This document shows, one piece after another, positions 48,057-57,880 of a DNA stretch of 64,000 nucleotides. How positions within the stretch are numbered: position 1 is the first letter of the stretch; each line of letters begins with the position of its first letter. Location: contig OZ231127.1 in assembly GCA_965153355.1 (NCBI GenBank), positions 97,526,001 through 97,590,000 on the forward strand, given 5' to 3'. The position numbers were made by a program, and so were the translations under genes. This DNA is from Flaccisagitta enflata. Taxonomy: Eukaryota; Chaetognatha; Sagittoidea; Aphragmophora. The notes beneath the pieces were generated by a model. It was given only the letters and a program-made list of their open reading frames with translations, did not search any database and was not told the DNA's origin.

Positions 48057-48404
48057 AGAGATGGTTGGACAGATAGACAGATTTACAGACAGATGGGCAT
48101 ATGGATCGATGAATGGAGGATGGAGGGACAGATGGATGAACTCATAGATGGTTGGACAGGCAGACAGATCTACAGATGGATAGACTGATGGATGGATGGA
48201 CAGTTAAATGGTCGGAGAGAGGTAGAGACAGATGGAAAAAAAATGCTCTCAATAAAGATTAGTGTCTAATTATCAATTACTACTTTTTTACCAATGGAGG
48301 TTATGAAAACATTTTCCATACCTCAGCCTCTTTCTTCTCTTCCTCTTCTTTCCCTTTCTCCTCTTCCGATTCTGAGAACGTTTCTACACACAAATTATCG
48401 CGTA
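48057..48404. repeat. Degenerate GATGGATGGACA tetranucleotide region and spacer
   Basis: TGGA/CAGA words to about 48230, then a C/T-rich spacer. No gene. Confidence 0.6.
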
Positions 48405-48640
48405 TTATACTGGCCACCGGGTCGCTCGCTACGTTTGTTCGTGCGCACCACTCACTCGCTGCACACCCTGACTTTTCCAACGCGCTGCCTCCCAGCAAAC
48501 ACTTTGCTTGCTTTTTCCATTCACAGGCTCACTCACTCATTTTACTTTCTTATGGGACAGTTGGAAAATTCCCAAGTATGTTTGCGCTGTAAACGCAAAT
48601 AACTGGTGAGGATTGCGATTGTTGTTTGTTTAGTGGAAAC
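48405..48640 (-). mobile_element. Family E element, reverse, joined to family D
   Basis: Has GGTCGCTCGCTACGTTTGTT, CTCACTCACTCATTTTAC and ACAGTTGGAAAATTCC, then CTGTAAACGC running into the first D unit. The outer GGGCGTGTTTCTAGT is supplied by the D unit. Confidence 0.7.
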
Positions 48641-49640
48641 ACGCACTGGAGAGATAAAGATAGAAATATGAGAAATAGAGAGAAATGAGACAAAGATAGA
48701 GACAAACAAATTAATGGGAAGGATCATTGCGATTGTTGTTGTTAGTGGAAACACGCACTAAAGAGATAAAGGTAGAGACATGAGAAATAGAGAGAAATGA
48801 GACAAAGATAGAGACAAACAAATTAACGGGAAGGATCATCGCGATTGTTGTTGTTAGTGGAAACACACACTAAAGAGATAAAGATAGAGACATGAGAAAT
48901 AGAGAGAAATGAGACAAAGATAGAGACATATAAATTAACAGGAAGGATCACCGCGATTGTTGTCGTTAGTGGAAACACACACTGGAGAGATAAAGATAGA
49001 GATATGAGAAATAGAGAGAGATGAGAAAAAGATAGAGACATATAAATAAACGGGAAGGATCATCGCGATTGTTGTTGTTAGTGGAAACACGCACTGGAGA
49101 GATAAAGATAGAGACATGAGAAATAGAGAGAGATGAGACAAAGATAGAGACATATAAATAAACGGGAAGGATCATCGCGATTGTTGTCGTTAGTGGAAAC
49201 ACGCACTGGAGAGATAAAGATAGAGACATGAGAAATAGAGAGAGATGAGAAAAAGATAGAGACATACAAATAAACGGGAAGGATCATCGCGATTGTTGTT
49301 GTTAGTGGAAACACGCACTGGAGAGATAAAGATAGAGACATGAGAAATAGAGAGAGATGAGAAAAAGATAGAGACATACAAATTAACGGGAAGGATCATT
49401 GCGATTGTTGTTGTTAGTGGAAACACGCACTAAAGAGATAAAGGTAGAGACATGAGAAATAAAGAGAAATGAGACAAAGATAGAGACATACAAATTAACA
49501 AGAAGGATCACCGCGATTGTTTTTGTTAGTGGAAACACGCCCTAAAGAGATAAAGATAGAGACATGAGAAATAAAGAGAAATGAGAAAAAGATAGAGACA
49601 TACAAATAAACGGGAAGGATCATCGCAAATAACTGGTGAG
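48641..49640 (-). repeat. Family D satellite array, third block
   Basis: About nine 112-bp units. Each reads GTGGAAACACGCACTGGAGA, GATAAAGATAGAGACATGAG, AAATAGAGAGAGATGAGA and AACGGGAAGGATCATCGCG. Frames in it repeat every 112 bp and are not genes. Confidence 0.95.
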
Positions 49641-50323
49641 GATCGCGATCGATGTTGTCACACCCTTCCTTCTCTTCACCTCATTGGCAAGACTCTAAAC
49701 CATCGTTGTAACCATTTTTGAAAAAAAAAAAAACACACGCAAAATTCAATACATTACCCCTCACGGCATAAAGCACGTCACGCCACAGCGCACGGCACAG
49801 GACTTTTGCACGGCAGAGGAGTCACATTGCACGGCACGCGCCACGCTCAGTACAGCGCGCATCATTTCAAAGGTATTCTTTACCCCTGCAGGTAATTCTG
49901 CGTTAATGACTTTTAAAGTTTTTCAATTTTCAAATCATCAATTGTCATTATTTTGACCAAAACTTTAAGACTTTAAGACATGCTAATTGTGTACAGTGTG
50001 AACAAATGTTGAATTTTCAGAGTTACATATGATAAAAGATACCAACTGGGTACATCTAAAGCTAAGACATGGGTGGTGGCAAAGATGGCGGTGGTTGCCC
50101 TAACCCTAACCCCACTAGCCATGTATCCGGCCTTGTTTTTGGTTCTTGCTAGTTTTACATTAAAGCTATGACATGGGTGGTGGCAGAGATGGCGCTGCTA
50201 ACCCTAACCCTAACCAACAGTCTGTCGTGATGGGAAAAAAAGCAAACTGTTGAGAGTTTAAAATCGCCCTACCCGAGCTATTACTCATTTTTCTCAATTC
50301 CAATTGGCCCCAGTAATTCAAAG
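49641..50323. repeat. Non-coding region with CACGGCA words and telomere-like hexamers
   Basis: 49770-49862 has repeated CACGGCA/CACGCC words. Two related segments (about 50056-50150 and 50155-50220) read GACATGGGTGGTGGCA and GATGGCG, with CCCTAACCCTAACC inside. Confidence 0.6.
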
Positions 50324-50679
50324 TACCGTATTTTTTCTAATTAGCGCCCCGGGCGCTTTTGAAATTGGAAAAAGATTTTGTCATTTTACCCTCCAATTAG
50401 CGCCCCCTTTTGATGTATGAGTATGCTCTTTTCCTATGTTTTTTACAATAAATGCTATGTAGAATATCAGAAATGTGAGATTAAATGTAACAGAGTAACA
50501 TTTTTTGCCTGTTTTCTAATCAAGCCCTGATAAAAGACACTGAAATAACCAAAATCATTCCTCTTTCAATGATTATTTCAATTTATTTGCTTCTTCATCT
50601 TCCCTCAAATCATTGTTCTGGGGAGCAAAAAGAGGGGGGCGTTAATTGGAGGGGGGCGGTAAATGGAAAAAATACGGTA
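50324..50679. mobile_element. Family M MITE-like element
   Basis: Left end TACCGTATTTTTTCTAATTA and GCGCCCC; right end, reversed, TACCGTATTTTTTCCATTTA and CGCCCC. 356 bp, no coding. TA at each end could be the target duplication. Confidence 0.8.
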
Positions 50680-50931
50680 ATTGAATCCCGATAATTACAA
50701 GTGCATAGAACAGTCTTACTCAAGAATTTCCGAGCACAAAAGAAAGTCTAGGCTTAATTTGCATAATTAAAAAGTCAGAGATTGAGCTCAATCTCAGCCC
50801 ATAGTTAATTGCGCAATTATGCGCATTAGGGTTACCGTCATATCAAGGAGTAAAACAAGGAAAAAAGGTGAAAATTGATCAACATTTAGGATCCTAGTAG
50901 ATCCTGATTTTTTTCCTATCACTTATAAATC

Positions 50932-50963
<32 letters not shown>

Positions 50964-50997
50964 AACCCCGGTAGCCATGTATCTGGCCTTTTTTGGG
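50680..50997. other. Spacer with (GATT)n
   Basis: (GATT)n at about 50933-50963, then a family A right-end scrap TAGCCATGTATCTGGCCTT. Confidence 0.6.
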
Positions 50998-51255
50998 GGG
51001 CACGTTTCTAGTCAGAGAAAACCACATATTTAATGGGCCACTTGGTCGCTTGCTACATTCATTCGCTCACACCCCGCACTCCACTCACTCACCCCACAAC
51101 GCCCTGCTTGGCTATGCTTTCTTTGGTTGCTTGCTTCATTCAAAGGGTTACTCACTTCACTCACTCCTTCATGGGACAGTTGAAATTCATATGTGTTCAC
51201 GCTGTAAACGCGTTTGATGGGAATAAACATGTTTATTGTCATCAGTAAAAACAGG
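50998..51255 (-). mobile_element. Family E element, reverse
   Basis: Starts GGCACGTTTCTAGTCAGAGA, has GGGCCACTTGGTCGCTTGC and GGGACAGTTGAAATTCAT, and ends CATCAGTAAAAACAGG. Confidence 0.8.
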
Positions 51256-51630
51256 TTGCAGGTTTTGCGTTAGAGCAGAGACATGAGGGGTGACGGTGTG
51301 ATGCAGATGGCAGCCCTAACCCTAGCCCAAACCCCGATAGCCATGTATCCGGCCTCATTTTTGGTTTTGTAGGTTTTACGTTAAAGCAAAGACATGGGTA
51401 GCGGTGGAGATGTGGGCTCATGGATGAGCTCCAATTGCATCAAATGCGGATATTGTACTTGGATTTGTGCGAATTTTTTTTTGTGGTAAGACATTCTGCG
51501 TGTTCATAAGGAAATGAGGAATTAAGTACATTAGATGTCGTCTAGACTTGGAAATATGAGGGAATTCATAATAGGAAAACAAATAAACTTAAGAGATTGA
51601 TATTTTGAATATTTGCTAATAAAAGGATGC
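51256..51630. other. Spacer with family A scrap and telomere-like words
   Basis: CCCTAACCCTAGCCC at 51313, then TAGCCATGTATCCGGCCTC at 51337. A further segment (51360-51420) with GACATGGGTAGCGGTGGAG is related to 50056-50220. Confidence 0.5.
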
Positions 51631-51751
51631 TTTATTGACAATGGGTGATAGTTAGGCAGCTTCGATATGTCTCGACTTTTTTTTCGAATCGGCTTTTGGG
51701 CAGGATTTTCGAGTTGGATCGAAATGGTCATTTTTTCGAGGAGAGGACGAT
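51631..51751. repeat. Left arm of an imperfect inverted repeat flanking the LINE
   Basis: TTATTGACAATGGGTGATAG, TTAGGCAGCTT and GGATCGAAATGGTCATTTTT match, in reverse complement, AAGCTGCTTAGTGATAGTTG and AAAATAGATCATTTCGATCG at about 57790-57880. Confidence 0.6.
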
Positions 51752-51775
51752 AAGAGAGAGAGAGAGAGAGAGAGA
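51752..51775. repeat. (GA)n tract at the LINE 3' side
   Basis: About 12 GA units immediately abutting the LINE tail; a second (GA)n of about 19 units lies at 57592-57629 on the 5' side. Confidence 0.85.
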
Positions 51776-51796
51776 GACTTGACTTGACTTGACTTG
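51776..51796 (-). repeat. 3'-terminal (CAAGT)n of the LINE
   Basis: GACTTGACTTGACTTGACTTG on the plus strand. Such terminal tandem repeats take part in target-primed reverse transcription in several LINE clades. Confidence 0.75.
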
Positions 51797-51931
51797 TAAT
51801 GCTCATCAAATGTGCGTTCATCACATTAACAATCAGATTGTTATGAGCGGTACAGTGAATGTACATAAATAATAAATAAGTTCAGTGCGAAAATCAAAAT
51901 AAATACAGGAATACATGACAAAAAATTAGGA

Positions 51932-54379
51932 TCATTCAGTATGCATTGTTCCATTTGCATTTTTAACATTCCACACTTTTTGAATGTAAGGTAATATCAC
52001 TCTTAGTGTTTCAATATCATTAGAATAAACATTTTTAAAATCAATTGTTATATCAGAATTCAGAAGGTTAGTGTCCTTCCATTTAGTACAATAATTTAAT
52101 CGATGGTTCTCATCATCAACTACATTACAGGTGTTACAATTCACTAGATCAGACCCTTTAAAATACTTTCCACATTGCAGCATCCCATAACGTGCCATAA
52201 TAATGGCTTTAGCTTCACTTTTAGTAGTCTTGAGGATGATACTGTCAGGAGACCTGATGTACTCTCTCCTGTCTAAATCGCGTGCCATGTACTGAGTTTT
52301 TGTTTTGGGAGTTTTAATGCCATCTACGGTTTTGTAGCATGACTGTAGTAGGCGTTCTTTGTTGATCTTTTCTATTTTTCGGGTGACTTGTGATCTCCAT
52401 CCTGCCTCAGTTATCTTCTTTATGTCACTGAAAGCAGTTGGGAGATCATATTCTTCTAGGATTGCTGTTGTTTTTTGGTACCACCCAGCGTTCAATGAGC
52501 ATAGAGTGGATAAGGCCTGCTTTAAAAAGGCACCGTCGTCTTTATTCAGGATTTTATGGAGGTAGATTAGGATTTTTTTGTCGATCCGTTGCTTTGTGAA
52601 AAGTGTGCCAAAAGTGTAGATGATGGCTGCTGTTGGTGTGTGTAGTGGCAGGCCAAACAAACTCTTTAAAGCTTGTATTTCAACTTTCTCTATTTCATCT
52701 TCTTCTCCTTTATTCAGTCTCCAAGCTTCAGCATTGTTCAAAAGACTAGCTATGTTCTTCTGTTCGTGCATGTCTAAAAGAACAGCGGTTTCGATTCTGT
52801 ACAATGCTTCACTGGAGGCTATTGAGTTGATGATTGCTGTATTGGACTGAATGATTGTTTTTCGTGTTTGAATATTTTCTTTATTTTTTCCATCCTTGGT
52901 AATGACATCACCAAGGTATTTGTACTTATCTGTCTCTTCTATAACCATGTCTCCTGCTTTCCATTCTTGATAATTTTCTTTATGTTTTCCTACTAGCATT
53001 ACTTTACATTTTGCTTGTCCCCATTTTATTTTATGTTTAGTGGCAAATTCATTTATTATTTGTAATATTTCTCTTTGATCTTTTTCTCCCTCAGCGAAAG
53101 ATATCACATCATCTACCCATAGTAATACTGCTAAGAAAAATTCTTCTGTTACTTTAACTCCTTTTTCTTTTAATTCGTCAGTTAATAAATCCATCATTTT
53201 TGAAAACATTCTTCCAGTTAACCTTGACCCTTGTTTTCCTCCAATTTGCATTTCAAATTCTCTGGTAGGCCCATATCTCGTCTTGACTTCGGCTGTAAGG
53301 TTAGTGTTTAGTTCCTTTAAGATTCTCCATGCTTTTCCTCTCAGGCCGTTATCCCACATTGTGACCAGTAGGTCGTTGTTGTCTACGTGGTCGTAGGCTT
53401 TGCTGACGTCCCAAAAGGTGAGAAAAACAGGGGATCTTCTCTTTTCACTTATATCCATCACAGCGCGTAAGAGGAAGAGGTGGTCACAAGGGGATGAACC
53501 ACTTTTGCCCCCTCCCTGAGCTTGGCTAAATGGGACAATAGCTTCTATGCGGCGGTCAATGATGGAATCCATTATTGTCCCTATGGATGAGGATGTTGTA
53601 ATTCCCCGATGGTTGTTGAGATCTTCCTTGTCCCCTTTTCCTTTATGCAGGCTCGTTATTTTTCCGTGATTCCATATCTTTGCTATTACTCCTTCATTCC
53701 ATGATGCCTTTATCATTGGATGAAGGTAGTCAACCATTGCGTCTTCCGGTCTTTTTAAGAGCTCATTGGGAAAGTCGGGGGTAGATTTGTTATTTTTCTT
53801 GTTCTGAATAATTTCTTTAATTTCTTCTTTTGTTGGGGTTAGATTATAAGACATGTTGTCATAACCCATGTCGTTGCTATATTGTTTCATTTTTTCCTCG
53901 ATCACTTGATGGTATGGATGATCAGGAATTGGTCTCCATTTAAAGAGGCTCTCGTAGTAATATGCGTGAGTCTCTTTGACGTCAGGAGGATGGAATTGTC
54001 TTTGGCCTTTATCGTCTTTTACTGTAAGGTAGTCGAGGGAATTGTTTCTGCCCATGAGTCTTTTCTCTTTGTGGAGAGATAGACGGCTTTTATCACGAAT
54101 TATTTTCTCAAATTTGGCCGTTATTTCTATCATTCTAAGTTCAGTTGTCAAATTGGTCAGTTTTTCTTGTGTCTGTTTGTACTCATTAATTAGGGTAGCC
54201 TTTTTTTCTTCATCTTTTTCTTCCTGTATTTCTTTCTTTAAATGCCTTTTATGTTCAACCATATCGCTCATTTCTTGCGTTTGCTTATATTTTCTGTTTC
54301 TTTTTAGCGTCGTTCTTCCTATTGTTCTCCTTGCATCATTTTCTAAATTTTGAAACCAGTTTCCTGTAACGTGTATCAA
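51932..54379 (-). CDS. LINE reverse transcriptase (ORF2, RT part)
   Basis: About 815 residues. N-terminal charged coiled-coil-like stretch (40-110). RT blocks: HKGKGDKEDLNNHRGIT (245-262), FWDVSKAYDHVDNNDLL (322-338, first catalytic Asp about 324), GGKQGSRLTGRMFSKMMDLL (380-399), LLWVDDVISFAEG (419-431, catalytic Asp pair 423-424), then the thumb with KYKYLGDVITKDG. C-terminal CCHC knuckle C748-x2-C751-x7-H759-x4-C764. The usual F/Y-A-D-D is W-V-D-D, and G-x-P-Q-G-S is G-K-Q-G-S. The protein would copy the element RNA at the nicked target. The frame has no ATG at its beginning (it opens with TTG) and lies +1 relative to the endonuclease frame, with a 44-nt overlap, so a frame change separates the two. 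Confidence 0.9.
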   Translation of the reverse strand: MIHVTGNWFQNLENDARRTIGRTTLKRNRKYKQTQEMSDMVEHKRHLKKEIQEEKDEEKKATLINEYKQTQEKLTNLTTELRMIEITAKFEKIIRDKSRLSLHKEKRLMGRNNSLDYLTVKDDKGQRQFHPPDVKETHAYYYESLFKWRPIPDHPYHQVIEEKMKQYSNDMGYDNMSYNLTPTKEEIKEIIQNKKNNKSTPDFPNELLKRPEDAMVDYLHPMIKASWNEGVIAKIWNHGKITSLHKGKGDKEDLNNHRGITTSSSIGTIMDSIIDRRIEAIVPFSQAQGGGKSGSSPCDHLFLLRAVMDISEKRRSPVFLTFWDVSKAYDHVDNNDLLVTMWDNGLRGKAWRILKELNTNLTAEVKTRYGPTREFEMQIGGKQGSRLTGRMFSKMMDLLTDELKEKGVKVTEEFFLAVLLWVDDVISFAEGEKDQREILQIINEFATKHKIKWGQAKCKVMLVGKHKENYQEWKAGDMVIEETDKYKYLGDVITKDGKNKENIQTRKTIIQSNTAIINSIASSEALYRIETAVLLDMHEQKNIASLLNNAEAWRLNKGEEDEIEKVEIQALKSLFGLPLHTPTAAIIYTFGTLFTKQRIDKKILIYLHKILNKDDGAFLKQALSTLCSLNAGWYQKTTAILEEYDLPTAFSDIKKITEAGWRSQVTRKIEKINKERLLQSCYKTVDGIKTPKTKTQYMARDLDRREYIRSPDSIILKTTKSEAKAIIMARYGMLQCGKYFKGSDLVNCNTCNVVDDENHRLNYCTKWKDTNLLNSDITIDFKNVYSNDIETLRVILPYIQKVWNVKNANGTMHTE

Positions 54380-55391
54380 AATCCTCTTCTGCGTTCTCCA
54401 TTATTTTCATTGCTTTGACGGTATTTTCGCGTAGCCTCTGTGCAAACTCAGCCCACTTTTCGCTTGGAGCATTCAAATTCCATTTTGAACTTTTAGGTTC
54501 AATGTACTTTTCGATATTTGGTACATTGATTTTAATGGAAATTGTATTGTGGTCTGTGTCATTTTTTCCAAATATCCTTAGCAGTCCTTCTTCATCTATT
54601 GTCATCTTTTCAACCCATTTTTCTACTGCATTGCTCGTCAACACGAAATCAATGGCTGATACTTCTGATTCATCTTTTGTATTTTTTCTTGTGATTTTAC
54701 CTTCGCATTTGGGACTTCTATTTATCACTGAAAGTTCCATTTCTTCAACCAGTTGAAGTAATTTGGAACCATTTCTACTTACTTCCTCTCCGAGAATGCC
54801 AATTTTTGCATTTGCGTCCATTGCAATCAATATTTCACCTTCTTGCTTCATTTCCATGATTTCTTCTTTTAAAAGGTTCATTTCAATTTCAATATCCGTT
54901 TTCTTGGTTCTACTTTCTTGCTTGCCGTAATAACAGCCTATCATTAAAGGACATTTTTTGTGTCTTCGTACACCAATCCATGTAATCTCAAGATTTCTTT
55001 GTGACGGGTGGACAGTAGTATTGAAGCGGATGTCATCTCTTACTAAAATAGCAACACCGCCTCCTACTCCCTCTTCCCGTTTTCTACCATGGAAGATGTA
55101 TCCTGGGATATTGATGCCATTGTTCGACCGAAGCTGAGTCTCAGTCAGTAAAAAGATGTGTGGACAATTCTCGTTGAGAATGGAGATTAGGCTGTTCCTT
55201 TTTCCTTTTAGTCCTTGTACGTTGTTGTACATAATCAACCATTCACTTTTTTCATTTTTTCCATTTTGTTTACTTCTTACAGTAGGGTGTATTCCATCAG
55301 CTTGATTGTTTTTGTCATAAATATTGTGGTCATGATAGAAATCACTTATTGCAATTGTCGATGTCTGGTTGCTATGGTCATTTTCGGCCAT
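54336..55391 (-). CDS. LINE APE-type endonuclease (ORF2, EN part)
   Basis: 351 codons from ATGGCCGAAAATG. An N-terminal low-similarity extension (1-50) is followed by the endonuclease fold: MYNNVQGLKGK (N57), FLLTETQL (Glu 84, metal-binding), GVGGGVAILVRDD, IAMDANAKIG (Asp 192, Asn 194), SAIDFVLTS (Asp 248) and KNDTDHNTI (Asp 280, His 281, with T-D-H for the usual S-D-H). All catalytic positions are kept. The enzyme nicks the target DNA to prime reverse transcription. The start codon lies three bases after the ORF1 stop and in the same frame. The C-terminal end runs into the RT frame at a +1 offset. Confidence 0.9.
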   Translation of the reverse strand: MAENDHSNQTSTIAISDFYHDHNIYDKNNQADGIHPTVRSKQNGKNEKSEWLIMYNNVQGLKGKRNSLISILNENCPHIFLLTETQLRSNNGINIPGYIFHGRKREEGVGGGVAILVRDDIRFNTTVHPSQRNLEITWIGVRRHKKCPLMIGCYYGKQESRTKKTDIEIEMNLLKEEIMEMKQEGEILIAMDANAKIGILGEEVSRNGSKLLQLVEEMELSVINRSPKCEGKITRKNTKDESEVSAIDFVLTSNAVEKWVEKMTIDEEGLLRIFGKNDTDHNTISIKINVPNIEKYIEPKSSKWNLNAPSEKWAEFAQRLRENTVKAMKIMENAEEDFDTRYRKLVSKFRK

Positions 55392-55394
55392 TTC

Positions 55395-56386
55395 CTAATG
55401 CAACCAACTGTAACACGATTCTTCTTGAGAAGGGGAAATTGGCGTTTTTGATGGCGATTTTGGTTGTGAAATTGGCGACACATCTGTTGGCGATTTCGAT
55501 GACAGTTTTGGCGGAGATGTGTACTCTCTCTCTATGCGTTTGGGCGGTGACGGCGGCGGCGGTGGCGGTGACGATTTAGGTGACGACTTTTTTGGTGTTA
55601 CTATTGTTGGATTTGATGGCGAGTTTGTCGTTGGGAGATTCGTCATAGTTTTGAGCTTGTCACTGTTGACATTTGCTGTAGAGAAAATACTTTTTTTCAT
55701 CCCCTTAGCAATCGTTCGTACTCCCCACGTATTGTAGTGGTATCCATCATTTTCCATTGTATTAGAGCGGATTTCCCCCGTGTTTTTGTCCTTAAAAACC
55801 TTTGTGCTGATGAAATTGGACTCAGTGAAATTTGAAAGTTTTTGGAGTAGACTGTTCATCTCATTGCACAAAGGCACATCGTTTTTATCGCACGGCGGCA
55901 CTGCAGTAATATGCTGTCTCGCATTTGGAAAATGTAATTTGTATTTTTTCTGCATGTTGAAATATCTCTCTTGGATCTCATGGGGATCCGGAAGTTCTCC
56001 TTTTTTTCGTAGATCGTTCAGACTGACTTGAAACACTACATCAGAAACATAATCAGGGTTTTCGATCTTGGGTATTTTTTCAGTGGCCTCTTTAATTGTA
56101 TATCGTTTTGCTTTAATGAATTGTGTACCTGGTTTTAGAAGTGCTGCGTTAATCATTGACCCGTTAGAGTCGGTAACAAGAAGGCCTCTCTTTTTTGGTG
56201 TAAAGACTTTTCTCTGTCTCGATGGGATTTGTGACTCTGATTTTGTTTTGTCTCTGTTTGTCATTTGAGTTTTATTCTGTTCTATGGTGGCGACATGTTC
56301 ATTGTCACATTGATTGTCATCGTCAATGGTGATGACAGGTGGGATGTTTTTGTTGGCTATCTTATGGCTTGCATATGTATGACGGC

Positions 56387-56475
<89 letters not shown>

Positions 56476-57374
56476 TTGGTGATGTTTTTGCTTTTTGTGC
56501 TTTCACTTGTTATCTGGGTACTGTTAAGCCCTGTTGACAGATCTAGGCTTAATTTCTGCATGCCATGTGATATTTCCTGTTGGATTTGTTCACGTAGTTC
56601 ACGCTTTACCGTCTCACTGAAAAAACGCATCTCATGTTGACATGTGTGTATGATGGAGTCTCGTTCTCTTTCAACATCTAGTTTGGCTCGTTTTTCGCTA
56701 AGATATGCTTTGCGTAGGAACTGATTGTCTTTGACTAGAGCACAGATTTCAGCGGGCGAGTAGTCATATCGCGATCGTTTCTCCGCTGAATCGATTTCAT
56801 CTTCACTTTCATCACAAAACAGTTTTCGTTTCTGGTCATTTACATGCATATCCTGAGCTGTATCCATGAGAATGGTGGAGTCGATTGGAAATGGAGCAGT
56901 GAATTGAAACACTGTGTCATTGAATAGCGTAGGTTGAGATTGAGATCCAGCTGGTTGGTCAGTCAGCTGGCTGGCTGGCTGGTTGGATGCGTCATTCTCT
57001 TGAGGTGGTGGTTTGTGAGTGCTAGAGGATGGAAGTGGTTCAAAAGGGGGTGCCGATGGCGATAGTGATGATGGCAAGGTGATGTTTGTTGTGGTTAGGT
57101 TTGAATTTTGTGACGTGTCTATTTTTTGTTTTTTCCAATCACCATTTACTTTCTCTATCATTGCACGGACCTCTGGCTCACGATCAAAGTTCACGGTGAT
57201 AAAATCATCAATAATTTTGTGTAGATCTTTTCTTTCAAGTTTCTTTCCTTTCTTTTCTAGTGTCTTTTTCACTTCTGTGATTTCAATGTTCAGTGCTTCA
57301 CAGATATGTGTCAAATGATCCAGCCGGTTAACTGGGCCATTCCTGAGAGCATTTATAAGCGGAGGCATTTTCAC
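55395..57374 (-). CDS. LINE ORF1 protein with SGNH-hydrolase-like domain
   Basis: 659 codons. An N-terminal helical segment (1-80) of unknown fold, a Pro/Ser/Gln-rich linker (100-150), a coiled-coil-like stretch with KAYLSEKRAKLDVERERD (about 222-239), an asparagine run of about 30 residues (about 301-330) encoded by a GTT array, then a domain beginning RGLLVTDSNGSMINAALL (D401-S402-N403). Asn about 453 lies in VSLNDLRKK and His about 545 in DGYHYNTWG. Ser, Asn and D-x-x-H in this order are the catalytic positions of SGNH/GDSL hydrolases, a domain found in ORF1 of CR1-like LINEs. The expected Gly block was not located with certainty. A Pro-rich tail (620-659) ends at TAG. ORF1 proteins bind element RNA; the role of the esterase-like domain is unresolved. 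Confidence 0.8.
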
Positions 57375-57590
57375 CTTGATTTGAAGGCTGTTTTTTTTTT
57401 TTTAATGTAATCCTTTTTACGCAGTGTAGGGTGAAAATTCGTTCAGAGGTGTTGGTTAGTAGAAACCGTTGTAGTAGTTTGAAACCGTTGTAGTAGTTAA
57501 AAACGAAAATGCTTTTTCAACATAAGACGGAATGAGGTTAAATAGAAGACGTTTTATGTTGTTCCTTTTATTTCTTTGTTGTATCGATTT

Positions 57591-57591
<1 letters not shown>
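57375..57591 (-). promoter_or_regulatory. LINE 5' leader
   Basis: 217 bp between ORF1 and the (GA)n flank. Contains a duplicated 18-mer GAAACCGTTGTAGTAGTT at about 57466-57500 and a poly-T near 57390. Such leaders usually hold an internal promoter, but no motif was assigned. Confidence 0.5.
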
Positions 57592-57629
<38 letters not shown>

Positions 57630-57880
57630 CATTTGATGAGGAAGAGGATAAGGAAGAGAAATAAGATAGGGAAATCGATTAGCACCATTGTGTACCATTG
57701 ATAATGGCATCATTGCCGCTCATTGTCTCATTTTGTATCGACTTTTTGTTTCGATCAGGCGAAAAAAGGCATCACCATTTCGTCCACCGGATGGGCGAAA
57801 AAATAGATCATTTCGATCGAATTCGACTGCCCCTTCAAAAACCCTTTTCAAAGCTGCTTAGTGATAGTTGTCATTAAGAC
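57592..57880. repeat. (GA)n and right arm of the inverted repeat flanking the LINE
   Basis: (GA)n to 57629, spacer, then the right arm (about 57730-57880), the reverse partner of 51631-51751. Together with the left arm it may be a foldback element that hosted the LINE. Confidence 0.6.

Larger units (their letters stand above)
51776..57591 (-). mobile_element. Non-LTR retrotransposon (LINE), near full length
   Basis: Minus-strand element of about 5.8 kb: 5' leader (57375-57591), ORF1, endonuclease ORF, reverse transcriptase ORF, short 3' UTR, and a terminal (CAAGT)4 tail on the element strand (51776-51796). APE-type endonuclease, RT and a C-terminal CCHC knuckle place it with APE-class LINEs. 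A tail of short tandem repeats instead of poly(A), and an SGNH-type ORF1, recall CR1/L2-like groups, but the clade is not settled. Only one frame change interrupts the coding part. The (GA)n on both sides looks like the insertion target. Confidence 0.9.

Noticed and set aside
50097-50220. Chromosome end (telomere)
   Set aside because: Only two or three hexamers per site, inside a small repeated segment, with ordinary sequence on both sides.
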